From an uncultured Armatimonadota bacterium (lineage in GTDB: Bacteria; Armatimonadota; UBA5829; DTJY01), in NCBI GenBank assembly GCA_937875395.1, contig CALNCU010000052.1, forward strand, positions 1 to 19,493: 19,493 nucleotides of DNA, read 5' to 3'. Below the pieces are notes generated by a model that was not told the origin of the DNA, ran no database searches, and saw only the letters and a program-made list of their open reading frames with translations. Every line of letters begins with the position of its first letter. Within the stretch, counting starts at the first letter, position 1. Of this stretch, positions 1 through 8,700 are shown piece after piece. The position numbers and the translations under genes are program-made.

Positions 1-3000
1 AAGCCCCTTTGGAATGGGCAGCTGAACTTCCGTCTGCCAACCTGCCCCATCCGGTTTCATGGTGTAGTAGATGCGCCACTTGTTGTTTGTGCCGCCGTAC
101 CAGAAGCACCAGAGCGCGCTGTTTGTAGCAAGCCCGTTAACCCCAAACTTGGGCATAGAGCTGTCTTCCGTAACCAGCGTCACGGGAGTGTTTCCAAAGT
201 TGCCGCCGGTGATATTTGTGCAGTATATGCGGGAATCCAGCGCCCTGGACTGGTTCCCCTCCTTCAAAATGTCTCCCTTATCCTTGTATGCCTGTGCAGA
301 GAAGAAAAGCCACGCCTCATTCCCCGCCGGTCTTTCCGCTACGGATGGGCTGCCGAATCTCATGCCGGATTCCACCAGCTGCCCGGAAGTTCCGACTCCG
401 TCTTCTGTAAAGATTGCGACGGGAGCGGTGGGATGTGCCACCGAATCTACACTCCACCAGCCGGGGGTAACGCTTGTTCCATACACCCTACCGTCCCAGG
501 GGAGCTTCGCCTGCCGTAGGAACCAGGAATCTAATGCGCTGCCGGTGCCGCCTCTGTTGCTTGACCAGAACATGTAGATGTTGTTGTTGGTTCTATCCCT
601 GTAGGCGGCCGGCGTCATATCTCCGGCCGCGGAGTTTGTACTGTCAAGATGATGCATGCTGCCTGCGGTGTATCCGTCCGTCAGGCGAGCCTCCGTAACG
701 GTAACTACCGCAGTCACGGAGTTGCTGCGCCAGGCCGGGTCAGGGGCCTCTGCATCAGAAAGATAGAAGCTTCCGTAGTATGTGCCCACCGGAGTCCCGG
801 GCGGGACGGCCACGCTTACCGATGGGAGGGAGGGATATCTTCCGCTAGATTCCGTAAGCCCGTATGTGTCATAAAGCCGGGTTGGGGCATCCGCCAGCTT
901 TAGGACGGGCGCCGTCTCCCCTACCCTGGCCTTATGGAAGGTACGTGTTGAAAGCCCGGGGACAGGAGCGTAAACGGAATCGGTTAAATATTTATCATCA
1001 AGGCTGCTTGTAAGATAGCTGCCGTCAATCCAGTTGCCAAGATTGTATGCGGGCGCGTTCCAGGTGCCGGAGCTGTTTGTTGCAAACGTGGGGTCTTGCA
1101 CGGTATCGCTAAAAAAGCTGCCGCCGCCCGGAACCCTGGTGTTATTATTCATCCATCCCACAAAGATGTTTGTAAGGTTGGTGTTCCCAAGGTTGTAGGC
1201 GGTGAACGGTTTAAACCACTCGCCGAACCCCCATTTACCGGCGGACGGATCCCACTGGTTATGTACGCAGTCCGTCAGGTTGCTCCAGAACGGCACGTAG
1301 TAAGAGTTGGGCGCGGTGCCCATAATGCCCGTAATGCCGAACCCCTGCGGCACCTGGCCTATATCTATAACCTTCTCCTCTATCTGAACACGGCGGTCGG
1401 CCGGGACATGCACCTGGGCAATAAATTCCCGGTATGTCTCTGCGCGAGCGCCTGCAATAGACCTGCGGATAATGCTGCCCACGCCAAGGGTGCCCGCCCT
1501 CTCCAGCCGCCCGTTGCCGTTTGTATCTATGTATACAAAGATTCGGCCGCCGTAGCCGCTGTACCTGCTGTCTGCGTCATCCATGTTTGCGGGCTGGAAC
1601 CTGGGGATACTTACGGCACAGCGCATGCCGTTTTGGCCCACGGTCCAGTTTACGGTATTGTCTGCGTTAAAGTTGCCGCCCGGCATTAGAGTTACGGGCC
1701 ACTGCGCAGGGTCTATCCCGCTCCCCTCCATGTTGCACCCAAGCTTGCTGGACTGGATATCCGGGTAGTCCGGGCTTGTGTTGGGCAGATTCTGGTATGC
1801 AGGCGGAGGCGAAATCTCCCACGGAAGGAGAGTTGTTACCATAGAATTTTTTGTTTTGGCTATGTTCCCCGGCCCGCCTATCCATACAAGATCATGCCGC
1901 TCTGCCCGCATCCTCTGCAGGGTCAAAAAGTTCCGCCCAAGGCGGCTTCTGTCGCAGATTGTTACTTTGCGGGTTGCAGACGTGGTACCGTGAGAGGTCT
2001 GCCCAAGCCTTAGATACGGGAGTCTATCCCAGTTTCCGTTTACATCTGCATACGGAGCATTCACATTGGTGGTGTTAGCGCTGTTAAGCCCTATTATTAC
2101 GTTGTTTACACTGCCGTCGCCCACCGTATCTTCATCTGTAATTATAAGCCCCAACGGGTTATTTATGCCTATGTACTTGGGTGTATATTTATCTCTGCCG
2201 GCGTTTGGATTCCTTGGGCAAACCGTGCTGGCGGAAGAATCCCCGGAAGATGCAGCGGGCACCTCTCTGGCGGTTACAGATATGCGGCTGCCCGGAACCT
2301 GCGGGCGGCTTCTTGTTGGGTTTTCCAGCGAATACTCATATATTGCGTAGTATATGGGAATTGCATCCGTACCGGCATCCTCCCATACCAGCGTGCCTGC
2401 GCCGTCCGCAATTGCAGTGGGGTCCCCGGCGGTGGCCCAACCCGGCTCGCTTGCGCCCGATGTACCGCCGGTTTTGCACCGGTACCGGCGGCCAGTCTCT
2501 GTGGGCTTTTTTGTGGTGGGCGTTATGTAATCGCCAAGCCTGTATGCCGTGTTTGCCTTCCACGGATCGTTCCAGCCTATAAAGTACCCCTTCTTGTTGT
2601 CCTTGCCAACAAGTGTCTGCGTCTCTGATGTGTCTGCCACGTCTCCCTTGGCGCGGCTCTTGAAGGTGAGCGTTACATTACTTGCAGATACTTCCCTAAA
2701 GCCGGCTGCGCCGCGGGCCGGGGTCTCTATGCCGGTGTTGTTATCATAGTTGGGATTAAGGAGCTTCCATACTATAAAGTACAGTTTATCCCCCCACTCA
2801 TACTTTATGGGGTCATCGGTTGTTCTGGATATGGCCCGGCTGTGCAAATCCGGGTTCATGGCTACGCCGGTAAGTTTGGAGTTATTTATATCCGTGATGA
2901 TGCTATTGAAGTCCGTCTCCTTAAAAATATCTACCTCCGGAACGGCTCTTCTGGGCGCGTTTACGGGCGCAGGCGTTCTTGAACCGCCCGTGGGAGGCTT

Positions 3001-5697
3001 GCGGGAGATGTTTTCGTTCCATTTTTCACTGCCGGAATCTCCGCCCTCTCCATCTGAGCGGCTGGAGAAGCCCCACGCGTAACCCTTCATATCTCCCACG
3101 TATAATCTGCCGTCGTAGATGGCGGGGGAAGATGTTACGCTGTCAAAGACATTAAAATGCCATATATTGCTCCCGGTGGCAAGGTCTATGCCGTAAATGT
3201 TGCTGCTCTCGCAGCCCACATAGGCCATATCCATAGTGCCCGCCTTTGTCCCGGCCGGGCTGGAATAGATGGTGTTGCCAAGGTCCGGGTAGCGAAGCGT
3301 CCACAGGTTTTGGTCTGCATATATGCTGCCTATCCACCTTCTGCCGGTTGTGCTTGCATCCGGCCCGGACTTATATCCTTTGCCGGTCTGCGCATGTATG
3401 CCGTAAAAATATCCGTCCGTAGAGCCTACAAACAAGCTTGGCGCCGTATCTGCTCCAACAGTCATAAGGAGCGGGGATGAATACATAAATGCACCCGCGC
3501 TGTCATCATTATCCGGGTTGGCCGCCCACCCGGTATCGCTGCCGGCCTGGGGATACCGCCATATAAGGGATGCGCTGGCGCCGGTATCCTGCAGGGCAAT
3601 AACATTTCCATCCAGTTCCTTGCCCGGAGGGGGGAAATCCTGCGCCCCGCCGGTTGCCACGTATATATAGTCGCCCACTGCGGTGGTGCTTGAGATCCGC
3701 CCAAGCGTTATCCATTTGGATGGATCAGAATCTGTAACCTCTCCCCAGTAGTCCCACTTAAGCGTGCCCAGGGTGGTGTCTATGGCGTATACATGCCCTG
3801 CCGCAGACCCAACGTAGAGGGTGCTGTTATCATCACTCAGGGCGGGAGATGCGTAGATTACGCCAAGCGGAGGCGTATGGGAGGCCGGGTCTGGGTACGT
3901 CCATACCGGCTCCTGGTAGCTTGCATCTCCTGATACCTGAAGGCAGAATACCCGGCCGCTGGTGCTTCCCACATAAACCTTTCCATCCGGGGTCACGGCT
4001 GTGGAAGAGAACTCAAAGACGCCTAAATCTTCCGGCACCAGCTTTACGGCATCTGCCGCAACGTAATATGAACCTGCCCCTGCGGGTGTTGCTGTTGAAT
4101 TATCAAGCTTAACCTGAATGTTGTGTGCGCCGGTATCCAGGGTGCGCGCAAAGTTGCCCAGCCGCACCCAGCGGCCGCCCACGGACTGGTCTATAACGGC
4201 CCGATACGCGTTTCCGCCGTTAACGGAGATCTCATAGTAGGCATCACTTATGTACGGCTCCGCCTTGGTTGATTTGGGTATCCAGGCATATACGGCATAC
4301 GCCCGCCTTTTATTAGTGTTGACGTTAAAATTCCACGTAGCAGTTGCCGTAGCGGGTTTTGCAGCCGCAATATGCTGGTATCCGCTGCCCTGAAAACCTA
4401 TGTGCCCCCCGGCAGTCCATGTGCCGGACATAACAGGGGAATCATCTATCCAGCCGGGCCCCTGCCAGATTAGGCTGCCGTCAGAGGTCTTAACTGCATA
4501 CACCTGCCCGTCACCTGCGGCAAACACTGCTACTTCTGTACCGTTAAGAATACCGGGGAGTCCGGCCGAAGTAATTATGGCGGGCGTGGAGGAGATGGCC
4601 CCCTCTATCCAGTTGCCGGGATTTGCGGGGAACTGCCACTTTGCAAAGCCTCTGTCATCTGCAAACTCTGCCCAGGTTACGCCTCCATCAACTACGGTAC
4701 CCTTGGGAATGATGGGCCATGCGGGTTCTGCCGCCCCGGTAACGCCCGCCTTGGAGCAGCGGTACGTATGGCCGTTGGGAGTGGAGGGCCGGACATACTG
4801 GCCTGAAAGATAACGGGTGCCAGCCTTCCATACAGGCCCGGTATTTGCAACTCCGGACGAAGTTTCTACGCCTATGCTGTAGAGTACGCCCTTGGTCTGC
4901 TGGATATCTGATTCATCCTTGTGAGCCGGGGCCACGGATTCCGTCACCGGCGCAAGGAGCGTTTTGTTCTCCCCCGTGGTGGGTGCGGTGGGGCCTAGCG
5001 CGGAGGGAGAGCCTATAACCATGCTGGCCCTCTCCAGCTTAACGGCATCTGCAATAACTATACCATCAGATAAGCCTACAGAGCTGAAGTTGGAGAGGGA
5101 TATGGTAAGCACATCCCCTTTGCGGATAACCAGAGGCAGGCTGTTTAAACCAACCCAGGCGCCGCCGTAGCTTTGATCTATAGTATAGGTATATGTGCTT
5201 ACGTCCCCGCCTGCATCGGTTATTTTAACCGTGTAGCGGGCATCCGTTGAGTGCCTTAGCGTACCTTCTGCCGCAAAATTGGGAGATGGTATCCATACGT
5301 AAATATAGTACCTGGCAGCCCATCCATCCATCTTCTGATCCGGGTGCGCGCCGGTATCAGTAAAATCGAACGTCCATAAGGCATAGCCGTCACCGGCGCC
5401 CGTGACTGTGTTGCGGTACCTGTACTGCTCCCCGTAACGATCAAGACATGCGGTGCCTAGCTGCCATCCTCCGGAGGGGTGGAAGGTTGCGCTGGAAGCA
5501 TCCTGAATCTTTGTGTCTGCATGGAAGTGCCAAATAGGGCCCAGGTTATATCCAAGCAGAGTGTTGTCGCTTGCATGCCCGGTGCGCTGCAAATTTTGGC
5601 GGAACCCCGGCCACTCGTTGGCTGCAAAGGCAGATGCAGAGAGCACGGCGCACGCCAGCGCTGCCAGTATGATTCTTCCAATATAGTGTTTACGCAT
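1..5697 (-). CDS. Giant secreted multi-domain beta-propeller protein, putative pilus-tip/PilY1-position protein (C-terminus off window)
   Basis: The frame is open from the ATG at 5697 to position 1: 1899 codons read without a stop, so the 3' end is missing. GGAGGT lies 7 bases before the ATG, and a signal peptide ends near SASAFA-A (residue 26). An opening W-P-G-F-x-Q-N-L-Q-R-T-G motif (about 29-40) is typical of PQQ-like propellers. Then come a golvesin-like module (108-222), a W/Y/GD/C/EP-W module (289-343), a second golvesin-like module (455-554), PQQ-like blades with repeated S-S-(T)-P-A and L-Y-V-G-S starts (about 360-400 and 560-880), a P/T/R-rich linker, a second W/Y/GD/C module (1045-1106), an EF-hand-like loop (1391-1399), Ig-like stretches (about 1440-1515; NEW3-like 1624-1672) and sialidase/BNR-like strands such as IYMFWSSNRGG (1707-1717). 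It is last in the visible pil cluster. Adhesin, tip protein or exported cargo are all possible; the exact role is unknown. Confidence 0.9.
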   Translation of the reverse strand, partial: MRKHYIGRIILAALACAVLSASAFAANEWPGFRQNLQRTGHASDNTLLGYNLGPIWHFHADTKIQDASSATFHPSGGWQLGTACLDRYGEQYRYRNTVTGAGDGYALWTFDFTDTGAHPDQKMDGWAARYYIYVWIPSPNFAAEGTLRHSTDARYTVKITDAGGDVSTYTYTIDQSYGGAWVGLNSLPLVIRKGDVLTISLSNFSSVGLSDGIVIADAVKLERASMVIGSPSALGPTAPTTGENKTLLAPVTESVAPAHKDESDIQQTKGVLYSIGVETSSGVANTGPVWKAGTRYLSGQYVRPSTPNGHTYRCSKAGVTGAAEPAWPIIPKGTVVDGGVTWAEFADDRGFAKWQFPANPGNWIEGAISSTPAIITSAGLPGILNGTEVAVFAAGDGQVYAVKTSDGSLIWQGPGWIDDSPVMSGTWTAGGHIGFQGSGYQHIAAAKPATATATWNFNVNTNKRRAYAVYAWIPKSTKAEPYISDAYYEISVNGGNAYRAVIDQSVGGRWVRLGNFARTLDTGAHNIQVKLDNSTATPAGAGSYYVAADAVKLVPEDLGVFEFSSTAVTPDGKVYVGSTSGRVFCLQVSGDASYQEPVWTYPDPASHTPPLGVIYASPALSDDNSTLYVGSAAGHVYAIDTTLGTLKWDYWGEVTDSDPSKWITLGRISSTTAVGDYIYVATGGAQDFPPPGKELDGNVIALQDTGASASLIWRYPQAGSDTGWAANPDNDDSAGAFMYSSPLLMTVGADTAPSLFVGSTDGYFYGIHAQTGKGYKSGPDASTTGRRWIGSIYADQNLWTLRYPDLGNTIYSSPAGTKAGTMDMAYVGCESSNIYGIDLATGSNIWHFNVFDSVTSSPAIYDGRLYVGDMKGYAWGFSSRSDGEGGDSGSEKWNENISRKPPTGGSRTPAPVNAPRRAVPEVDIFKETDFNSIITDINNSKLTGVAMNPDLHSRAISRTTDDPIKYEWGDKLYFIVWKLLNPNYDNNTGIETPARGAAGFREVSASNVTLTFKSRAKGDVADTSETQTLVGKDNKKGYFIGWNDPWKANTAYRLGDYITPTTKKPTETGRRYRCKTGGTSGASEPGWATAGDPTAIADGAGTLVWEDAGTDAIPIYYAIYEYSLENPTRSRPQVPGSRISVTAREVPAASSGDSSASTVCPRNPNAGRDKYTPKYIGINNPLGLIITDEDTVGDGSVNNVIIGLNSANTTNVNAPYADVNGNWDRLPYLRLGQTSHGTTSATRKVTICDRSRLGRNFLTLQRMRAERHDLVWIGGPGNIAKTKNSMVTTLLPWEISPPPAYQNLPNTSPDYPDIQSSKLGCNMEGSGIDPAQWPVTLMPGGNFNADNTVNWTVGQNGMRCAVSIPRFQPANMDDADSRYSGYGGRIFVYIDTNGNGRLERAGTLGVGSIIRRSIAGARAETYREFIAQVHVPADRRVQIEEKVIDIGQVPQGFGITGIMGTAPNSYYVPFWSNLTDCVHNQWDPSAGKWGFGEWFKPFTAYNLGNTNLTNIFVGWMNNNTRVPGGGSFFSDTVQDPTFATNSSGTWNAPAYNLGNWIDGSYLTSSLDDKYLTDSVYAPVPGLSTRTFHKARVGETAPVLKLADAPTRLYDTYGLTESSGRYPSLPSVSVAVPPGTPVGTYYGSFYLSDAEAPDPAWRSNSVTAVVTVTEARLTDGYTAGSMHHLDSTNSAAGDMTPAAYRDRTNNNIYMFWSSNRGGTGSALDSWFLRQAKLPWDGRVYGTSVTPGWWSVDSVAHPTAPVAIFTEDGVGTSGQLVESGMRFGSPSVAERPAGNEAWLFFSAQAYKDKGDILKEGNQSRALDSRIYCTNITGGNFGNTPVTLVTEDSSMPKFGVNGLATNSALWCFWYGGTNNKWRIYYTMKPDGAGWQTEVQLPIPKGL
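2380..2565 (-). repeat. W-Y-GD-P-YRC-TSGASEPGW module, copy 2
   Basis: Residues about 1045-1106: W1046-K-A-N-T-A-Y, L-G-D-Y-I-T-P1060, G1069-R-R-Y-R-C1074, G-T-S-G-A-S-E-P-G-W1087, then A-D-G and L-V-W1105-E-D. It matches copy 1 at the aromatic, Cys, EP and W positions, with a few extra residues in two loops. It lies after the first propeller, whereas copy 1 lies before it. Confidence 0.6.
4033..4338 (-). repeat. Golvesin/xanthan-lyase-type beta-sandwich module, copy 2
   Basis: Residues about 454-555 of the same protein. It repeats the copy 1 landmarks in order: W455-N-F-N-V, Y-x-V-Y-A-W-I-P, I-D-Q-S-V-G-G-R-W (502-510) and A-D-A-V-K-L (548-553). The linking sequence is diverged, so this is an old duplication or separate acquisition rather than a recent copy. 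Confidence 0.65.
4669..4833 (-). repeat. W-Y-G-P-YRC-TGAAEPAW module, copy 1
   Basis: Residues about 289-343: W290-K-A-G-T-x-Y, P304, G309-x-x-Y-R-C314, T-G-A-A-E-P-A-W327-P, G-T-V-V-D-G-G-V-T-W342. A compact module with one Cys and conserved aromatics. The same layout recurs at residues 1045-1106. Similar sequences occur, from memory, in phage tail and other extracellular proteins; the function is not known to me. Confidence 0.6.
5032..5385 (-). repeat. Golvesin/xanthan-lyase-type beta-sandwich module, copy 1
   Basis: Residues about 105-222 of the giant protein. Key pattern: W-x-F-D-F near the start, Y-x-x-Y-V-W-I-P, then I-D-Q-S-Y-G-G-x-W (about 173-181) and I-A-D-A-V-K-L (215-221). This order of motifs matches the domain known at the C-terminus of golvesin and in xanthan lyase-like proteins, thought to bind carbohydrate. 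Assignment is from remembered motif shape, not a search. Confidence 0.65.
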
Positions 5698-5704
5698 AAA
5701 ATTT

Positions 5705-5710
5705 ACCTCC
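5705..5710 (-). promoter_or_regulatory. Ribosome binding site of the giant propeller gene
   Basis: GGAGGT on the minus strand, 7 bases before the ATG at 5697. It fixes the start of a gene whose 3' end is not visible, and the encoded N-terminus is a good signal peptide. Confidence 0.75.
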
Positions 5711-5762
5711 GCCCCTATGGGAACGGTCTAATCACAGCCTGCACCCAAAGCCGGGCCAGGCA

Positions 5763-8700
5763 TCAGTATGTTGTGCGTTCTGCACTCATGGGCTGCCTTA
5801 ACCCATGGCTTGTGGTGCCGCCCTCTATGGTATTTAGGATGTTGGTAAGTGTGCTGTTTAGCTCAAACACCTCTCCATATAATACCTTTGTTCCGCCTGC
5901 ATAAGTTCCCGTCGCCCGGTTTGTTACAAGCAGGTTGCCGTTTGCAAGGAACTGTGCATACGACGGAGCAAAGGGCTTATCAGACGTCTGCGCCTTATAA
6001 TCGGCGGCCGTATATTTTAGTATGGATATAGCGGGACTGTGCTTTACAACATAAATTCCCGTTGAATCAATAATTACATCAGAGTACTCTGAGTTTGTTT
6101 TATACACTCTGCGGAAGAAGCGCGGGCTTCTTAGCTTGGTACCATCAACCAGCGATGCTATAACCTCGGTGGAAGGATGAATAAGCCCGTCCGCATCAAA
6201 ACGCACCAGGGCACCGCCCGGCCCTTCCGGCCTGCCGTCAGGATTTGCCCGGTAGTTGGAGATTATGCACATGGTAAACACCTTTGTGATTCCGGGGTTG
6301 GACGGATCATCTTGCGCTACCCGCTGGGCGCAGGTATAGTTGTATTTCTTCCCCTGCTCTACGGTTTTGGTGCACCAGACAAGATGGTAATCATCATAAG
6401 CCCCTGTGGCGGCGTTATATTTAACAGCCACTTCTACCACACGCCAGTTTCCGCTGTCTGCAATAAGGTAGTGATATTCCTGCCTGCCGCCCACAACTTC
6501 TACCCACATCTGAACATCCATGGGGCGGTTCAGAGTCTTTGGGGCGCTTGGGACAAGCTTGTTCCCTGCATCTGCAAACCCTGTGACCTGCTGAATAATG
6601 CGCCCGCTTTTATCCAGCCACACTACACGGTTATTCCCGGTATCTGCCACAACTACGCCGCCTGCGGGGGCGCGTTTTGCAACCGCGGGCCTGTCAAACG
6701 CTGTGGAGACTCCGCCCCAGTTTGTGCCGTCTGTAACGTAGGATACGGTGCCGTCGCATGACCAGCTGACATTGCCTGCGCCGTCAACCTCTACAATACG
6801 GTTGCCATCCGCCACAAGGGTGGATGGGTTGTGTATAACTTCAAGCCCTTCTGCAGAGGCCACCATAAGCATGCCGCTAGAGCCTGCAATGGTAGAATTA
6901 AGGGCGGTTGCGCTTACCTTATGTTCCCATCCGGCGCCTTTATCTTTAATAACAGACCAGTCCACGCCGCCGTTTTTCTGTATATTCTGCCCCACTTTTG
7001 CGGTATCAAAGGAATAGAGCACTCCGTTTGAGCAGCCTGCGTAGAGCATGCGCCCAAAGACCGCAGGGGATGACGAGACGGTTAATGGAAGCCGCACGCA
7101 CCAGAGCAGGTTGTTCCAGTTATCCCCCGGAAATGGGAGGTTGCCCGAGCCATATGACGATGGGAAGGCATAGTGGATCTGCTGCTGTGTTGCTCCCGCT
7201 CCCGCAGTATCTGAGGCGGGGGTAAAGTTTACCTGTATGTCGCCGGAGCAGGATAGATCGCGGCTGGGGTCGTTCCCTACCCGGAAATTGAAGAATGTGA
7301 TCTGGCCGGAATCGTAGTCTACGGTAAAGGGCGAGTAGACCGGGTTCTCCGTACCGCTGGATTCATCCGGCACCCCCATTACTGGCTGCGGGGGAGATGT
7401 GGCGTTTGCAGGGTCAAACTGTAAAACGGTGGGCGGGGTGCTTCTGTCCAGCGCCACGCCAAGATTAAGCTTAAAGACCGGGTCGGCCTCAAATGCAAGT
7501 ATGTATCCGGCTCCGCCCGCATTTACGGCAAAGTATACAGTATCTTCCGTAACGGCGGGGGAACCAAAGGGTGTGCCTGCGCCTCCAAGAAGGGTTACCG
7601 CGCCGGCATCGTTAAGGCTCCAGCGCCATTTTACTCTTGTGAGCAGGTTTTGGTAGGTTGTGCCGGTGCGGCGCCCTACTTCCTGCACGGCGTAGAGCGA
7701 ACCCTCGCTTGTTCCAAAGTACAGAATATCGTTCTTGGCCAGCGCCGGGGTGGCCGCCACTCCTCCGCTGCCCTTTGTGCGTATCTCTGACCGGGGCGTA
7801 AGCGGGCTGGTAAACGGATCTATCTGGTAGTCCGCCAGAAGTGTTGAACCCTTGATACTGTTGCCGGAACCATCCGTGCCGGCAACGCTGAACTGGCCCA
7901 GCGCACCCACGGAGGCCGTAGTGAGCGCCACCCTGTCCCCCGTCCCCTTCACAGAATAGACCGTCCAATCGTTGTACCCTGCGCGGTTAAGTATGGCGTT
8001 TGGGCCGGAACGTATCTGGTAAGAGTAGGTTATGCCCTTGGCATCGTTACTGAGCACTTCGTTATAAGATTTAAACGGGTATGCCTGCACGCCGCCGGGC
8101 GACCTGGGAATGTAGACTACTTTATCTACAGTTCCGGTAACAGGGTCCCGCACGTAGCCTGCCACCGGAGAGCCGCTTATGGTGCCGGTGAGCGCCACGG
8201 CGGAATCAAGGACGGCAGACGTCCAGTATTTGGGATTATTTGTGCTAAGAAAATCATAGCCGTGAAGCAGATTGTCTCCGCCCGCGCAGAAGAGCGTGCC
8301 GTCTATATATGTAGGCGCAGGCGGCGTGCCGGGGAACGTGCCTACGGATGGTATTACTTCTGTAGTAACGGGAGGAGTGGTGTAGGCGTTTACGCTCCAT
8401 CCCAGCACCCTGCCGGATTGCGTTACTACAAAGACCACCGGAACGGCAATTCCGCCGGAGCCGGGGTATGGGACGTATGGGACGTACGCCGTGGTGGGCG
8501 ATGATGCCTTTTCTCCAAGGGCTACGCTCCAGAGTTCATCGTACGGGGCGCCCAGGGACTGGTCGCGCACACCGTCATCCGGGTTGCCATCGGCATCCCG
8601 GTCTCTCTGGGCGGAGATATCAAAGGCGCGGAGCACGTTGTTTCCGTCCACGTAGATTACCACATCATCTATGATTGCCGGGGATGAATCCGTCTGGGCG

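Noticed and set aside
1096..1689. Plus-strand open frame of 197 codons
   Set aside because: It lies wholly inside the giant minus-strand gene, has no ribosome site or recognisable domain, and reads as a shadow frame.
4400..4813. Plus-strand open frame of 137 codons
   Set aside because: Shadow of the repeated-module region of the giant protein.
5738..5763. Possible hairpin GCCTG...CAGGC after the 1301-residue gene, considered as a terminator
   Set aside because: Short interrupted stem, no T-run, and the next gene starts with a good ribosome site, so read-through is more likely.
8466..8486. Nine-base tandem repeat (GTATGGGAC-like)
   Set aside because: Only two copies, in frame, coding for V-P-Y-V-P-Y inside the propeller; no sign of a functional DNA repeat.
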